DNA of 27,806 nt. Origin: Nemertoderma westbladi (lineage: Eukaryota > Xenacoelomorpha > Nemertodermatida > Nemertodermatidae). Of this stretch, positions 1 to 10,274 are shown in pieces. Numbering within the stretch: position 1 is the stretch's first letter; each line of letters begins with the position of its first letter. Made by a program: the position numbers and the translations under genes. The stretch spans positions 1-27,806 of the forward strand of contig JAUCBJ010006464.1 in NCBI GenBank assembly GCA_032718475.1, in the 5' to 3' direction. The notes beneath the pieces are model-generated. The model had not been told where the DNA came from. It ran no database searches and saw only the letters and a program-made list of their open reading frames with translations.

Positions 1-1380
1 AGCTACATGTGGTCTCCCTAGCTAAACCCACTATTGCTAGCGTAGTACTGCAAGGCTGTGACGAAGTCTGGATTGTCAGCCCCCAAATGCTGTAATGACG
101 ACCGGTCCCCAATCCCCTAACTGATTAGCCCAACCGCAACTACTGGCCCCCCGCCAGCATTGCCCCACATTTGATCCTCCAGTCCTCTTTCCGTCGCTTC
201 CACAGTGCGCCCGCTCAACTACCGGTACCCTTAGCCCGTCATGCTAATGCGAACAATTACCGTATTGGCGCATGCTTTTACAAACAGTCTGACAGTTGAA
301 AGGGAAATCTTTGTAAAGATTGCTACATCGCAAAGATTAAAGAAATCAATAGTCAGTCTAAGCACTAAGCAGTAATCATTGTTTAAAGTCATTTATCAAG
401 CAAGCATAATAGCAGAAATCAGCATTTGCAATTAACAAAATCAGCAGAATTAACAAATTACAACGACAAACAAGAAGATCAAAAGGTGAAAAAGGTGAAC
501 TAACGACTGAATAACGAACAACTGAACGACTGAATAACTGAATAGGTATGACGCAATGTCTATATCATTGGTCCAACAAATCCTACTACCGTTAAACCAA
601 CCTAAATAGCTAAACCAATGGGAGAGCCGGATTATGGCCCTGTGCCCCCGGGATCTCAAATCATTACCATATATGGTAGTAAATCTATCTTGGTGGGCTT
701 ATAGGTATATGGCCGTAACATTAATTTCGCGATTATTAAAGCACATTTTAGCGTTAATTTAGTTCAACATCAGTTTATAGGAAAATACTCAACAATGTTA
801 GATGGACCCACATACTGACATAAACCGTACCGTAGTTTTTACAGTACAGCAGTATGCAGTAGTAGGCCTGCGCCTGAGTAAAAACTGAATTTTTTGAAAA
901 ATTTTTGACATTTATAATTAAAATTGAATATTATACCTGTGGCATTTAATGGTTTTCAATATTCGGTATTCAGTACCGAATTTGCAGAATTTTTATTCAA
1001 TTCGGTTCTGGTTTGGCAAAAGTTTAAATTAGGTCGATCCATAGGTAAGAATACACTTAGGAGGGTTAAATGTCACTAAAATATCACCCAGAGTAGTTTC
1101 ACCCCCGGTTAAAATACCCTAGTGAATTCTAACCGGGGGTGATAGATAAATACATTAGTGAATTTTACCGGGGTGGTGAATTTTTAGGGGGGTAGAAATT
1201 CTCTGCTACACCGGGCTGCCGAGAGCTGCCACAGAAATGAGCTATGCCGGGTAAGGTGCGGAAAGGTGGCTCTTTCCTTTCCGGTTTCAGGGGCAATGAA
1301 TTTTTAACAACTGTAGTATCGTTGTACGGCCTGACAGCTGAACATATTATATTTTGCTTTGCTTTTTGCTGTACTTCAGT
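1..1380. other. Intergenic stretch, no gene recognised
   Basis: No reading frame here resembles a known protein; the longest frames are short and low in complexity. The first 250 bases are less AT-rich than what follows. A short direct repeat of CGACTGAATAAC lies near 504 and 527. The only clear structure is the hairpin listed at 1099-1142. Bases 1180-1380, just before the tandem array, are relatively G-rich and are not recognised. Confidence 0.5.
1099..1142. repeat. Short inverted repeat with a 13-bp perfect stem
   Basis: TCACCCCCGGTTA at 1099-1111 is perfectly complementary to TAACCGGGGGTGA at 1130-1142, leaving an 18-base loop. The right arm and its TAGTGAATT flank recur in diverged form at about 1155-1180, so a direct repeat lies beside the hairpin. 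It may be the remnant of a foldback element. No function is assigned. Confidence 0.7.
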
Positions 1381-1384
1381 CTTA

Positions 1385-3015
1385 AATGTTTCAACGGATT
1401 GTTTCAGTATCTCACATACTGCGCGAAGGTCTCTTAATGTTTCAACAGATTGTTTCAGTATCCAACGTACTGCATGAAGGATTCTTAAACATTTCAATAG
1501 ATTGTTTCAGAATCCAATGTGCTGCAAAAAGGTCTCTTAAACGTTTCAACAGATTGCTTCAGTATCCAACGTGCTGCATGAAGGTATCTTAAACGTTTCA
1601 ATAGATTGTTTCAGTATCCAAAGTGCTGGACAATGGTATCTTAAACGTTTCAATAGATTGTTTCAGTATCCAACATGCTGCATGGAGGTCTCTTACGTTT
1701 CAATAGATTGTTTCAGTATCCAACGTGCTGCATGAAGGTCTCTTAAACGTTTCATCAATAGATTGTTTCAGTATCCAACGTGCTGCAACTGCATGAAGGT
1801 CTCTTAAACATTTCAATAGATTGTTTCAGTATCCAAATCCAATGTGCTGCATGAAGGTCTCTTAAACGTTTCACCAGATTGTTCTCGCTTACACATTTCA
1901 ACGAATTGTTTCAGTATCCCATATATTGCATACTGGGTGAAGGTATCTTAAATGTTTCAATAGATTGTTACAGAGTACCCCACCCCCACATGCTGCACGA
2001 AGGTCTCTTAAATGTTTCAACGGATTGTTTCAGTATCTCACATACTGCACGAAGGTCTCTTAAACGTTTCAATAGATTTGTTCAGTATCCAACGTACTGC
2101 ATGAAGGTCTGTCTCTTAAACGTTTCAACAGATTGTTGACTCTTGGACATTTCAACGGATTGTTTCAGTATCTCACATACTGCGCGAAGGTCTCTTAACG
2201 TTTCAACAGATTGTTTCAGTATCCAACGTGCTGCACGAAGGTATCTTAAACGTTTCAATAGATAGTTTCAGTAATCAGTATCCAATGTGATGCACAAAGG
2301 TCTCTTAAACGGTTCAACAAATTGTTTCAGTATCCAACGTGCTGCATGAAGGTATCTTAAACGTTTCAATAGATTGTTTCAGTATCCAAAGTGCTGCACA
2401 ATGGTATCTTAAACGTTTCAATAGATTGTTTCAGCATCCAATGTGCTGCATGAAGGTCTCTTACGTTTCAATAGATTGTTTCAGTATCCAACGTGGTGCA
2501 TGAAGGTCTCTTAAACGTTTCATCAATAGATTGTTTCAGTATCCAACGTGCTGCAACTGCATGAAGGTCTCTTAAACGTTTCAATAGATTGTTTCAGTAT
2601 CCAAATCCAATGTGCTGCATGAAGGTCTCTTAAACGTTTCACCAGATTGTTCTCTCTTACACATTTCAACGAATTGTTTCAGTATCCCATATACTGTGCA
2701 AAGGTACCTTAAATGTTTCAATAGATTGTTACAGAGTACCCCACATGCTGCATGAAGGTATCTTAAACGTTTCAATAGATTGTTTCAGTATCCAAGACTG
2801 CAAGATGTGCTGCGCAATGGTATATTATACATTTCAACAGATTGTTACGGTACCCAGGTACTCCATGTATGTGCTTCATGAAGGTCTCTTAAACGTTTCA
2901 ACTGATTGTTTCAGTATTGTTTCAGTATCTTACATACTGCGCGAAGGTCTCTTAAAACGTTTCAATGGATTGATTCAGTATCAATATCAAACGCGCTGCA
3001 CGAAGTCTTCTAAAC
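1385..3015. repeat. Tandem array of a 52-bp unit with a higher-order period
   Basis: About 31 copies of a unit containing GATTGTTTCAGTATCCAAC, GTGCTGCATGAAGG and TCTTAAACGTTTCAA follow one another, with single-base changes and small indels. Adjacent GTTTCAATAG starts such as 1595 and 1647 are 52 bases apart. Distinctive variant copies recur at a longer spacing: the CATCAATAG variant at 1753 and 2521, and the GTTCTC-CTTACACATTTC variant at 1881 and 2649, are both 768 bases apart. The CACATACTGCGCG variant recurs at about 1411, 2172 and 2930. The array therefore consists of about two higher-order units plus the start of a third. Short reading frames across it are by-products of the repetition. 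Confidence 0.9.
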
Positions 3016-3270
3016 ATGTTCAATTACCGGCACAACAGATATTCAGTGTCATGCGCGAATCGGCGAATGCCAGAATGCATTACCATTGTCATCCTGGTTT
3101 CATTTTCTTCACGTTTTTTTTTAGGTGGATTTAGTTTGTTAGCAGTGCAGACTTCACTTCACATTCTAATAATATTTATTGACATTCTAGTTTTCCAAAT
3201 ATACTGTAGTTTTACATAGTAGAGTAGAATATACAGTAGTAAATGACAGTTATGTACGTACATTGACACA

Positions 3271-3340
3271 TCCCGATCGGGATATATTACCTTATAAGGG
3301 TATATCGCGATCGGGATATGTTTATATATCCCGATCGGGA
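3271..3340. repeat. Three spaced copies of the palindrome TCCCGATCGGGA
   Basis: The perfect 12-bp palindrome TCCCGATCGGGA occurs at 3271-3282 and 3329-3340, with a one-base variant (TCGCGATCGGGA) at 3305-3316. The flanks are AT-rich and palindromic too (TATA, TTATAA). The core resembles the GGGATCGGGA motifs inside the hAT-like element at 16254-17103, so this may be a scrap of related mobile DNA. A cluster of protein-binding sites is another possibility. Confidence 0.75.
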
Positions 3341-3973
3341 TAGGGAACCCTACTGTACTTGTACGTTTTTAATGTCAATGTACATTGGTGCATGCTGCGT
3401 TGTTAGACTAGGCCTACTGTACATAATAGGCCTATATCTTAATGTGATCTTTTCTATTCTCATAAGTTTTTAGTTAGATTTTACTTTTAAAAATACCGCA
3501 TGTTGCAATCTATATTACTGCGTTTTTAGACTACTGTACGTAGGCCCTACATATTAATATATTGTAATGTGATTTTTGCTATTCTCATACGTTTTTACTA
3601 TTGACAATACCACTGGTTGCAATCCACATTGCACTACATAATATATTCCAATACCGGTAATATTGTTTTTGCTATATTCTTTAAATATAGTCCTATTGTA
3701 TAAAATAGCTGTGTATTATGGTTGGGGTGGTTAATACTTAAAAATGATGGTGTATAGACTGTATACTGTATCATTATTTTGTATATATGTATTTTAGCCA
3801 ACAGTACATCAAACTATTATGTATTATTGTTATTATTTCCTGTGTAGGCCTAATTGTTATGTTTTAATATGTTGGTTTGGTATTATTTATATGCTTCTGT
3901 CAGTCTGTTGCAGTGCTGCAGTAGGGTGTCTCCTGTCTCACCCAAATACTATAACATAATATTGTAATATTCC

Positions 3974-4013
3974 ATATATACAGTATATATATTATATATA
4001 TATATATATATAT
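3974..4013. repeat. TA dinucleotide microsatellite
   Basis: Alternating TA runs, slightly interrupted, cover about 40 bases; the cleanest stretch is from 3994 to 4011. Such runs are prone to slippage. Confidence 0.85.
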
Positions 4014-4646
4014 TTGTCTCTTACTTACTAGGCCTATATACTCTTTGTCTCTTTATATACAAATACAGGTACCGCAAATCTGCTGACCGGTACTGGATAC
4101 CGGTAAATGTTGAAAAAGTTGGCCCACCTAAACACCCAAATTTCACCAATTTAGCCTATATTTTTATTTTTTCACATCGTTTATTATTTTGCTTCCTTCT
4201 GGCAGTCTGGCTACCACTGTAACCTACTCTATTCAGATATTTCAGTATTTGCTTTGACTTTTTATTTTTTTTTGTGATTTGTATTGATTTGATTTTGTGA
4301 AGTTTTTGATTTAGCTTGTCATTTGGTTTGTCATTTAGGCCTACCTAGTGTGATTTGGGCTTTTAGATGGACACAAAAACGTTTTTCCGTGTCAGTAGGC
4401 CTACGTTTTTTCAGTAATGGTAGGTCCTAGGACTAGGAAGGCCTACGTACCGGTACTTCGAAGTTCTTCAAACAGTTCTTCATGATTTTGATTTGTTCTC
4501 TGTACACTGTACTGATATCTGTATATAGAGGTATTTTCTTGGATTTCATTTATTCGTCTACTTTCTGAATGAATCATTAAAACTCCTTAAAACTGAATGT
4601 TTGTTGATTTGATTTTTATTGAATTTCATTCAATTTAATACGGACA

Positions 4647-7600
4647 ATGGCTAACAACGAAGAATTTGTTCCACCCCCTGAGGCCCCAATATTTGAACCA
4701 ACTGAAGAAGAATTTAAAAACCCTTTGGCTTATATTTATAAAATACATCCGATCGCTGTAAATGTTGGAATCTGTAAGATTAGACCACCACCAAACTGGC
4801 AGTCGCCATTCTGTTGTGATGTGGACAAATTTAACTTTACGCCACGGCGACAACGTCTAAATGAATTGGAAGCGCGATCCCGAGTTAAACTCAACTTCCT
4901 CGAAGAGTTGGCCAAGTTCAGCGAGCTTCGGGGTTTCTCTTTTCGCATTCCAACCGTCGATAAAAAATTCCTTGATTTAACGACGTTGTATAAAATTGTT
5001 GTCAGTGAAGGTGGATTCGAAACGGTTTGTAAGGAGCGCAAGTGGGGAAACGTTTTGCAGCGCATGGGCTGTTCGAAGCCGTCGTACGCTTCAGTTTATC
5101 GTAATAATTACGAGCGAATCCTCTATCCATACGAGGTATTTAAACGTGAGAAATCTCCCGTTAAGGTTGTTGACGAGGACAGCGGATTCTCTGAAGATAA
5201 AGACAAACAGGATAGTAAGCGCGAGCCAATCCCCCCGAGGGCGGTGTCCTACCGCCGATCCAAGCGGGTTCATCCAATTAATAACGATTTTTTCCCTGAT
5301 GTGGAATCGATTACGAACAGTTCGGAACTGAAACGTTTGGCGTTTTTCGGCGCGGGACCCAAGATGAACGCCGTCTCTCTCAATATTCCAATGTCACCAC
5401 AGAAGAAGAGCACCGCGGCTCGCATGGCCCAATGCCAATATCCGTTCGAGTCGACTTCATCTACTGGAGACTCGCCAATGAAGGTAAGTATCTATGATAT
5501 ACTCGCTGTATATATATAGGTATATATATATTACACTGAAACAAATAAATTTCCAAAATCCAATCCAAATCTACATCATATTTTTCTTTGATATAGACCC
5601 TTTAGTTTTCTGCGTTGAATTTTTTATATATATTTGAATGGGAGAATCTTTTAGGCTCGTTAAGCCAAGGAATGTATGTCCACCACCATAGGTGATCTTC
5701 CACAGTAAACCCTTCCACCATAAATTCTTCCATTCATATATATCTATATATACCAGTATATGCTTTTGCATACATATATATTAATACCGTATTTAAATTT
5801 AAAAAAATTAAAAAAATTGAATTTTATCTAAATATTTACCGGTACTTATTATTCGGGATAAAAAGTAATTTTTTTGTACCAAATTGAAATGTAATGAATG
5901 GCCCAATGGGGAATGGGGGTCAAAAAAATAAAATGTATTTGTATAAATTTGTTTATTGTTAAACCACTCCATTATAACTTATAAGTACCGGTAGCAACTT
6001 GTTATTTATCAGATTTGTGTTATTTTATTTAGGCTGATTTGCCTGATGATGTTAAGGAGAAGTTGGCTCGCATTGAGAGCTACGTGTGTGCCAAGTGTTC
6101 CCAAGGCGACGACGAAGATCATCTGTTACTATGCGACGGCTGCGAGCGTTGCTACCACACTTTCTGCCTGCTGCCGCCGCTCCATGTCATCCCCAAAGGC
6201 GACTGGCAGTGTTTGGAATGCATCGAACGCCAAGTCTCTAAACCGAAGGAATCGTTCGGGTTCGAGCAATCCAAACGGGAGTACACCCTCCACTCGTTCG
6301 GCGACAGAGCCGACCAGTTCAAACAGGATTACTTCAACCTCCCCGCGCACATGGTGCCCTGTGAGGTAGTCGAGAAGGAGTACTGGCGGTTGGTGAACAC
6401 CCTGGACGAGAACGTTGTGGTTGAGTATGGAGCTGATCTCCACACCCTGGAGCACGGCTCGGGATTCCCAACGGAGAAGGGCAGACACCTCCTGTCCGAC
6501 AGCGAGCAGACTTACATCGACTCCCAATGGAATCTAAACAACCTGTCGGTTCACAAACGCTCGCTGCTCCGTTACGTAAAGGGTGAGATCTCAGGGATGA
6601 AGGTCCCCTGGGCCTACGTGGGGATGTGTTTCAGTAGCTTCTGTTGGCATACGGAGGACCATTGGTCCAACTCCATCAACTACCTCCATTGGGGCGAGCC
6701 TAAAACCTGGTACGGCGTTCCCAGCGCGTTTGCCGAGGCGTTGGAGGGCGTGATGAAGGCCGAAGCCCCCGAGTTGTTCGACAACCAACCGGACCTCCTT
6801 CATCATCTCGTCACGATAATGAATCCATCGACGTTGATTCGCCACGGGATCCCGGTGGTTCGAACCAATCAGCACGCCGGCGAGTTCATTGTCACCTTCC
6901 CTCGGGCCTATCACGCCGGTTTCAACCAGGGATACAACTTCGCCGAGGCCGTAAACTTCCTGCCCGCTGATTGGCTACCGTTTGGCCGGCAGTGCATTGA
7001 CCACTACCGCTCGTTGCGACGTCAGTGCGTCTTCTCGCACGACGAGCTGATGTGCGAAGTAGCGAAACACGCGGACGATCTCGATTCCAGCATCGCTACC
7101 ATCGTTTATAAAGAGATGTTGCTGGTTGTGGACGAAGAGAAGAACCTTAGGAAAGGGATACTGGACCGGGGGACGTCCCACGCCAAGCCGGAACACTTCG
7201 AGAATATGACAGACGACCAACGCCAATGCGCCTACTGCCACACTACGCTGTTCCTCTCGGCAATCTCTTGCGAGTGCTCTCCCGACAAAATGGTGTGTCT
7301 TTACCATCCCGGGCATCTTTGCGAATGCGATCCCGCTAAGCATTTACTCAAGTACCAGTTCACGCTCGACGAACTGGCGCCGATGGCCCTGAAGCTAAAA
7401 GTGAAAGCGGAGATGTTTGAGATGTGGGCAACACGGGCGAACGCCGTGCTTCATCCGGGGACCGGCGACAAACCCACGTTGGGATACGTTAAGGATCTTA
7501 TCGTCGAGGCGGAGAAACGGAATCTACCGGCGCTCGAGGCGATGGCGTCGCTTAAAAAGATTGTTGTTGATGCCGAGAAATGCAGCAGCGTTTGTCACCA

Positions 7601-10274
7601 GTTGTTGTCTAAGAAACGCCTCCAGCGGTCAAAACCGGAATCGACTCCGCATCTAACCTTCGGCGAGCTCAACAGCTTCTTCGACCACATTAGGAAACTC
7701 CCTTGTCGTATCCCGGAGAGCCATTCGATTGAGGAACTAATGGCTAAGCTGAAAACCTTCAGAGGCCAGGCCAAAGCAGCCATATTGGACGCAAATACCG
7801 ACGTAGTGAAGTTGGAGAAACTTCTCTCCTTTGGTTTAGATTTCAACGTGGAATTCGATGAGATTCCCGTGTTGAAGCAGCACCTGCAGCAGGTGAAGTG
7901 GTTGCAGAACGTGAAGGCTCTGATCCAAGACAACCCCCCTGTGGGTCTGCAGTCCTTGGAGTTACTGATCGAATCCGCCAAAGAGTTTAAGAGCAGCGTC
8001 AACGTAGACCAGACTGTGGCCGAGCTCCAGAACATGTTGGAAATCGGAAGCCAGTTGGAAGGTCGGGCCAAGAGCTGTCTCGAAGGGGTGCACGCGCACT
8101 CCATGGAGGTGGTGGATCAGCTCCTTAAAGAATCCCGCGGGGTCGACAGCCACATCGAACTCCCGATGATTCTTCGACTCACGCAGACTTACGATACGGC
8201 GTCGGCCTGGGTTGAGAGCGTTAAAGCCGCCGTAGAGACCGAGCACAACCCCTACCTGGACCGTGTAGAGAAACTTGTCTCCCAGACGCGCAACCTTCCC
8301 ATCCAGCTGGAACAGTTGGCCAAACTAGAGGGCGACATAGACAGAGCGCGAGCCTGGAAGACGGCCTGCGCTCTGTGCTTCGTTAAACCGCAGGGGGGCG
8401 TGCAGCTGATAGACGCGCTGACCCCGCGCCACGATGTGACCTCGCGACCCGCAGCCAAACGGAAAGGACGCAACCGTGAGGAGCGGGAGGAGATCTTTGG
8501 GAAGGCGCCCATGGTGGTGTGGGAGCGGTACCGGGACTGCCAGGAAGTCGAGGTGGAAGCGATGCGGAAGTATCGGATACTAAACGTGGGGAAACTCATA
8601 TCCGTCGAATCTGCGGATCCTTTCTGCGTCTGTAGGAAACGGGCCTCGGGGTTTATGATACAGTGCGGATTGTGTCGCGATTGGTTCCACCAGCAGTGCG
8701 TTACGATAGCCAACCTCGGCGCGATTGAGCGGACGCTATCCACCGGGGCCGATCTCCTGGCGCGGTTCCTCGACAGACACTTCCTGTGCCCCAACTGCTC
8801 CCGCTCCGAGCGGCCAACTCTCGAGGCGATACTCAAGTTGTTGGTGAACTTCCAGTCGGTCTCTGTGCGTGTCCCCGAGGGCGAGGCTCTACAGTGTCTG
8901 GCGGAGCGCGCCATGCGCTGGCAGGATCGCGCGCAATCCGCTCTCTCCGTCCCGGAAGTGTGTCGGGTGAGGGGTGCCGATGGCGCCACGCGCGCCGCCG
9001 ACCACGCATATACAGCGGTGACGTCACCATCAGCTGTCAATAAAACTGATAATCCGCCCAAGAAACACCTCGATGAACCAGTTCGCGAGCAACTCGAAGA
9101 GTTACTGCTTGAAGGTAATCTTATCGAAGTTTCTATGGAAGAAACTTCGACTATATGGAAAGTTATCCGCAGCACCGCTTCTGCCGATTCAACAACCTGT
9201 TTCCTAGATCCCAGTCTTACGGATGAACCGGTTCGGTTTATCCTCCATCCTAAAACCGCTCGGAAACGTCCGGGAATCTCGGACGCATCCGGACGGACAA
9301 AGAAAACCCGGACAGTTTCTGGTGGGTCAACTTCGGAAGACGAGTCCGACTGGGAGCATTGCGCCTCCAGCGGGTGTCTGCGTCCCGCGGGGGAGGGAAT
9401 CGACTGGGTGGCCTGCGACAGCTGTCGGCTGTGGTTCCACTTCGTATGCATCGGTCTGGCCACCGAGCTGAGTGCCGAGGACGAGTACATCTGCGAGTTC
9501 TGCGTGGCTCGGGAGGAGGAAACAGCGGCGCGTCGTCGGCGTCCTGCAACCCGGGCCGAACAGAAACCCAGTAAACGGCTCTCCTACGAGTTAATCCGAG
9601 CCCCCCAGACGTCTGCAACCCAGGATACCCCACAGAGCATATCGAATAGCGACCGTTTAAACTCAGAATCCCTACAGGAAGCCTCGTCTTCCACAAACTC
9701 TCGGAGTAATACGGCCGTATCGTGGCCGTCGCAATCTTCAGTTTGTGCGTCCCAAACAGCTGTTTCGTGTCCTTCCCAAACAGCTGTTTCGTGTCCGTCC
9801 CAAACGCCGGTTTCGTGTCCGTCCCAAACGGCGGTTTCGTGTCCGTCCCAAACAGCTGTTTCGTGTTCCTCCCAAACAGCTGTTTCGTGTCCTTCCCAAA
9901 CAGCTGTTTCGTGTCCCTCCCAAACAGCTGTTTCGTGTCCCTCCCAAACAGCTGTTTCCTGTCCCCCTTCCCAGACCCCGGTTTCTTTTCCTTCCCAAAC
10001 AGCTGTTTCGTGTCCGTCCCAAACGGCGGTTTCGTGTCCGTCCCAAACGGCGGTTTCGTGTCCGTCCCAAACGGCGGTATCTTGTCCGTCACTTTCCCGA
10101 TCCCCGAGACTTCTATCGACCGACACTAAAACTGGCGTTGAAACTATATCCGCGCTCGATAACCGTGTTAAGGTCGCGAGTTCTGTAGATAAACTTCCCA
10201 CGGGTCGACTTGACATCGCTATAGTTATGGACGATGGCGGTTCTATTAATATTATACCCAAAACTAGCAGCTGA
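4647..10274 (+). CDS. KDM5: KDM5/JARID1-family histone H3K4 lysine demethylase (exons 4647-5483 and 6033-10274)
   Basis: Nuclear Fe(II)/2-oxoglutarate dioxygenase that, from family knowledge, removes methyl groups from H3K4me3/me2. Joining the exons in phase 0 gives 1,692 residues, close to human KDM5A. Domain order: JmjN about 11-52; ARID about 79-168; the conserved GAGPKM linker at about 235-240; PHD1 about 297-346; JmjC with iron ligands H485, E487 and H573 and likely 2-oxoglutarate contacts N495 and K503; C5HC2 zinc finger about 678-730; PLU-1 region about 741-1071; PHD2 about 1143-1201; PHD3 about 1387-1436. PHD3 keeps two tryptophans (W1404, W1413) placed like the H3K4me3 cage of KDM5A. 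The start has a good context (A at -3, G at +4) and precedes JmjN directly. Oddities: only one intron, and a 14-copy SQ-containing octapeptide array near the C terminus. All catalytic residues are present, so it should be active. Family assignment is secure; which vertebrate paralogue it matches cannot be said. Confidence 0.97.
5484..6032 (+). other. KDM5 intron (549 bp, phase 0)
   Basis: The donor is AAG|GTAAGT with the intron starting at 5484. The acceptor is a T-rich tract ending TTTATTTAG at 6032, followed by GCTGATTTGCC. The codon phase is intact across the junction. The intron separates the JmjN-ARID part from everything from PHD1 onward. It is much more AT-rich than the exons and contains a small TA microsatellite near 5510-5532. 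No gene is seen inside it. Confidence 0.93.
9750..10088 (+). repeat. In-frame 24-bp minisatellite encoding 14 SQTAVSCP octapeptides
   Basis: Fourteen 24-bp units follow in frame (339 bases, one unit carrying an extra proline codon). They encode SQTAVSCP with rare variants SQTPVSCP, SQTAVSCS and SQTPVSFP. A degenerate SQSSVCA copy precedes them. Two nucleotide subtypes alternate in blocks, one with ACAGCTGTT and one with ACGGCGGTT, and they differ mainly at third codon positions. The array lies after PHD3, in a Ser/Thr-rich tail not conserved in the family. Because 24 is divisible by 3 and the unit lacks stops in several frames, long spurious frames appear on both strands here. Confidence 0.95.

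Larger units (their letters stand above)
3025..4646. other. AT-rich region upstream of KDM5
   Basis: No protein gene is recognised. The stretch should hold the promoter and 5' UTR of the KDM5 gene, but no convincing TATA box, initiator or upstream exon could be placed by eye. It carries several AGGCCT palindromes (near 3410, 3429, 3846, 4030, 4338, 4397, 4440) and ACCGGT palindromes (near 3653, 4088, 4099, 4450). The immediate 5' flank of the start codon is T-rich. Confidence 0.5.

Noticed and set aside
450-659. Minus-strand hydrophobic frame of 69 codons
   Set aside because: Hydrophobic low-complexity translation of AT-rich sequence; no supporting signal.
1165-3134. Short frames on both strands (64-129 codons) across the 52-bp array
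   Set aside because: They follow the repeat unit, break at indels and have no protein similarity.
6129-8246. Several minus-strand frames of 94-169 codons opposite the KDM5 JmjC and PLU-1 regions
   Set aside because: Shadows of the coding strand; no family similarity and no independent start context.
8252-9490. Minus-strand open frame of 412 codons inside KDM5 exon 2
   Set aside because: It lies wholly opposite conserved KDM5 coding sequence (PLU-1 to PHD3) with strong third-position GC bias, which clears stops from the opposite strand. Its translation resembles no known protein.
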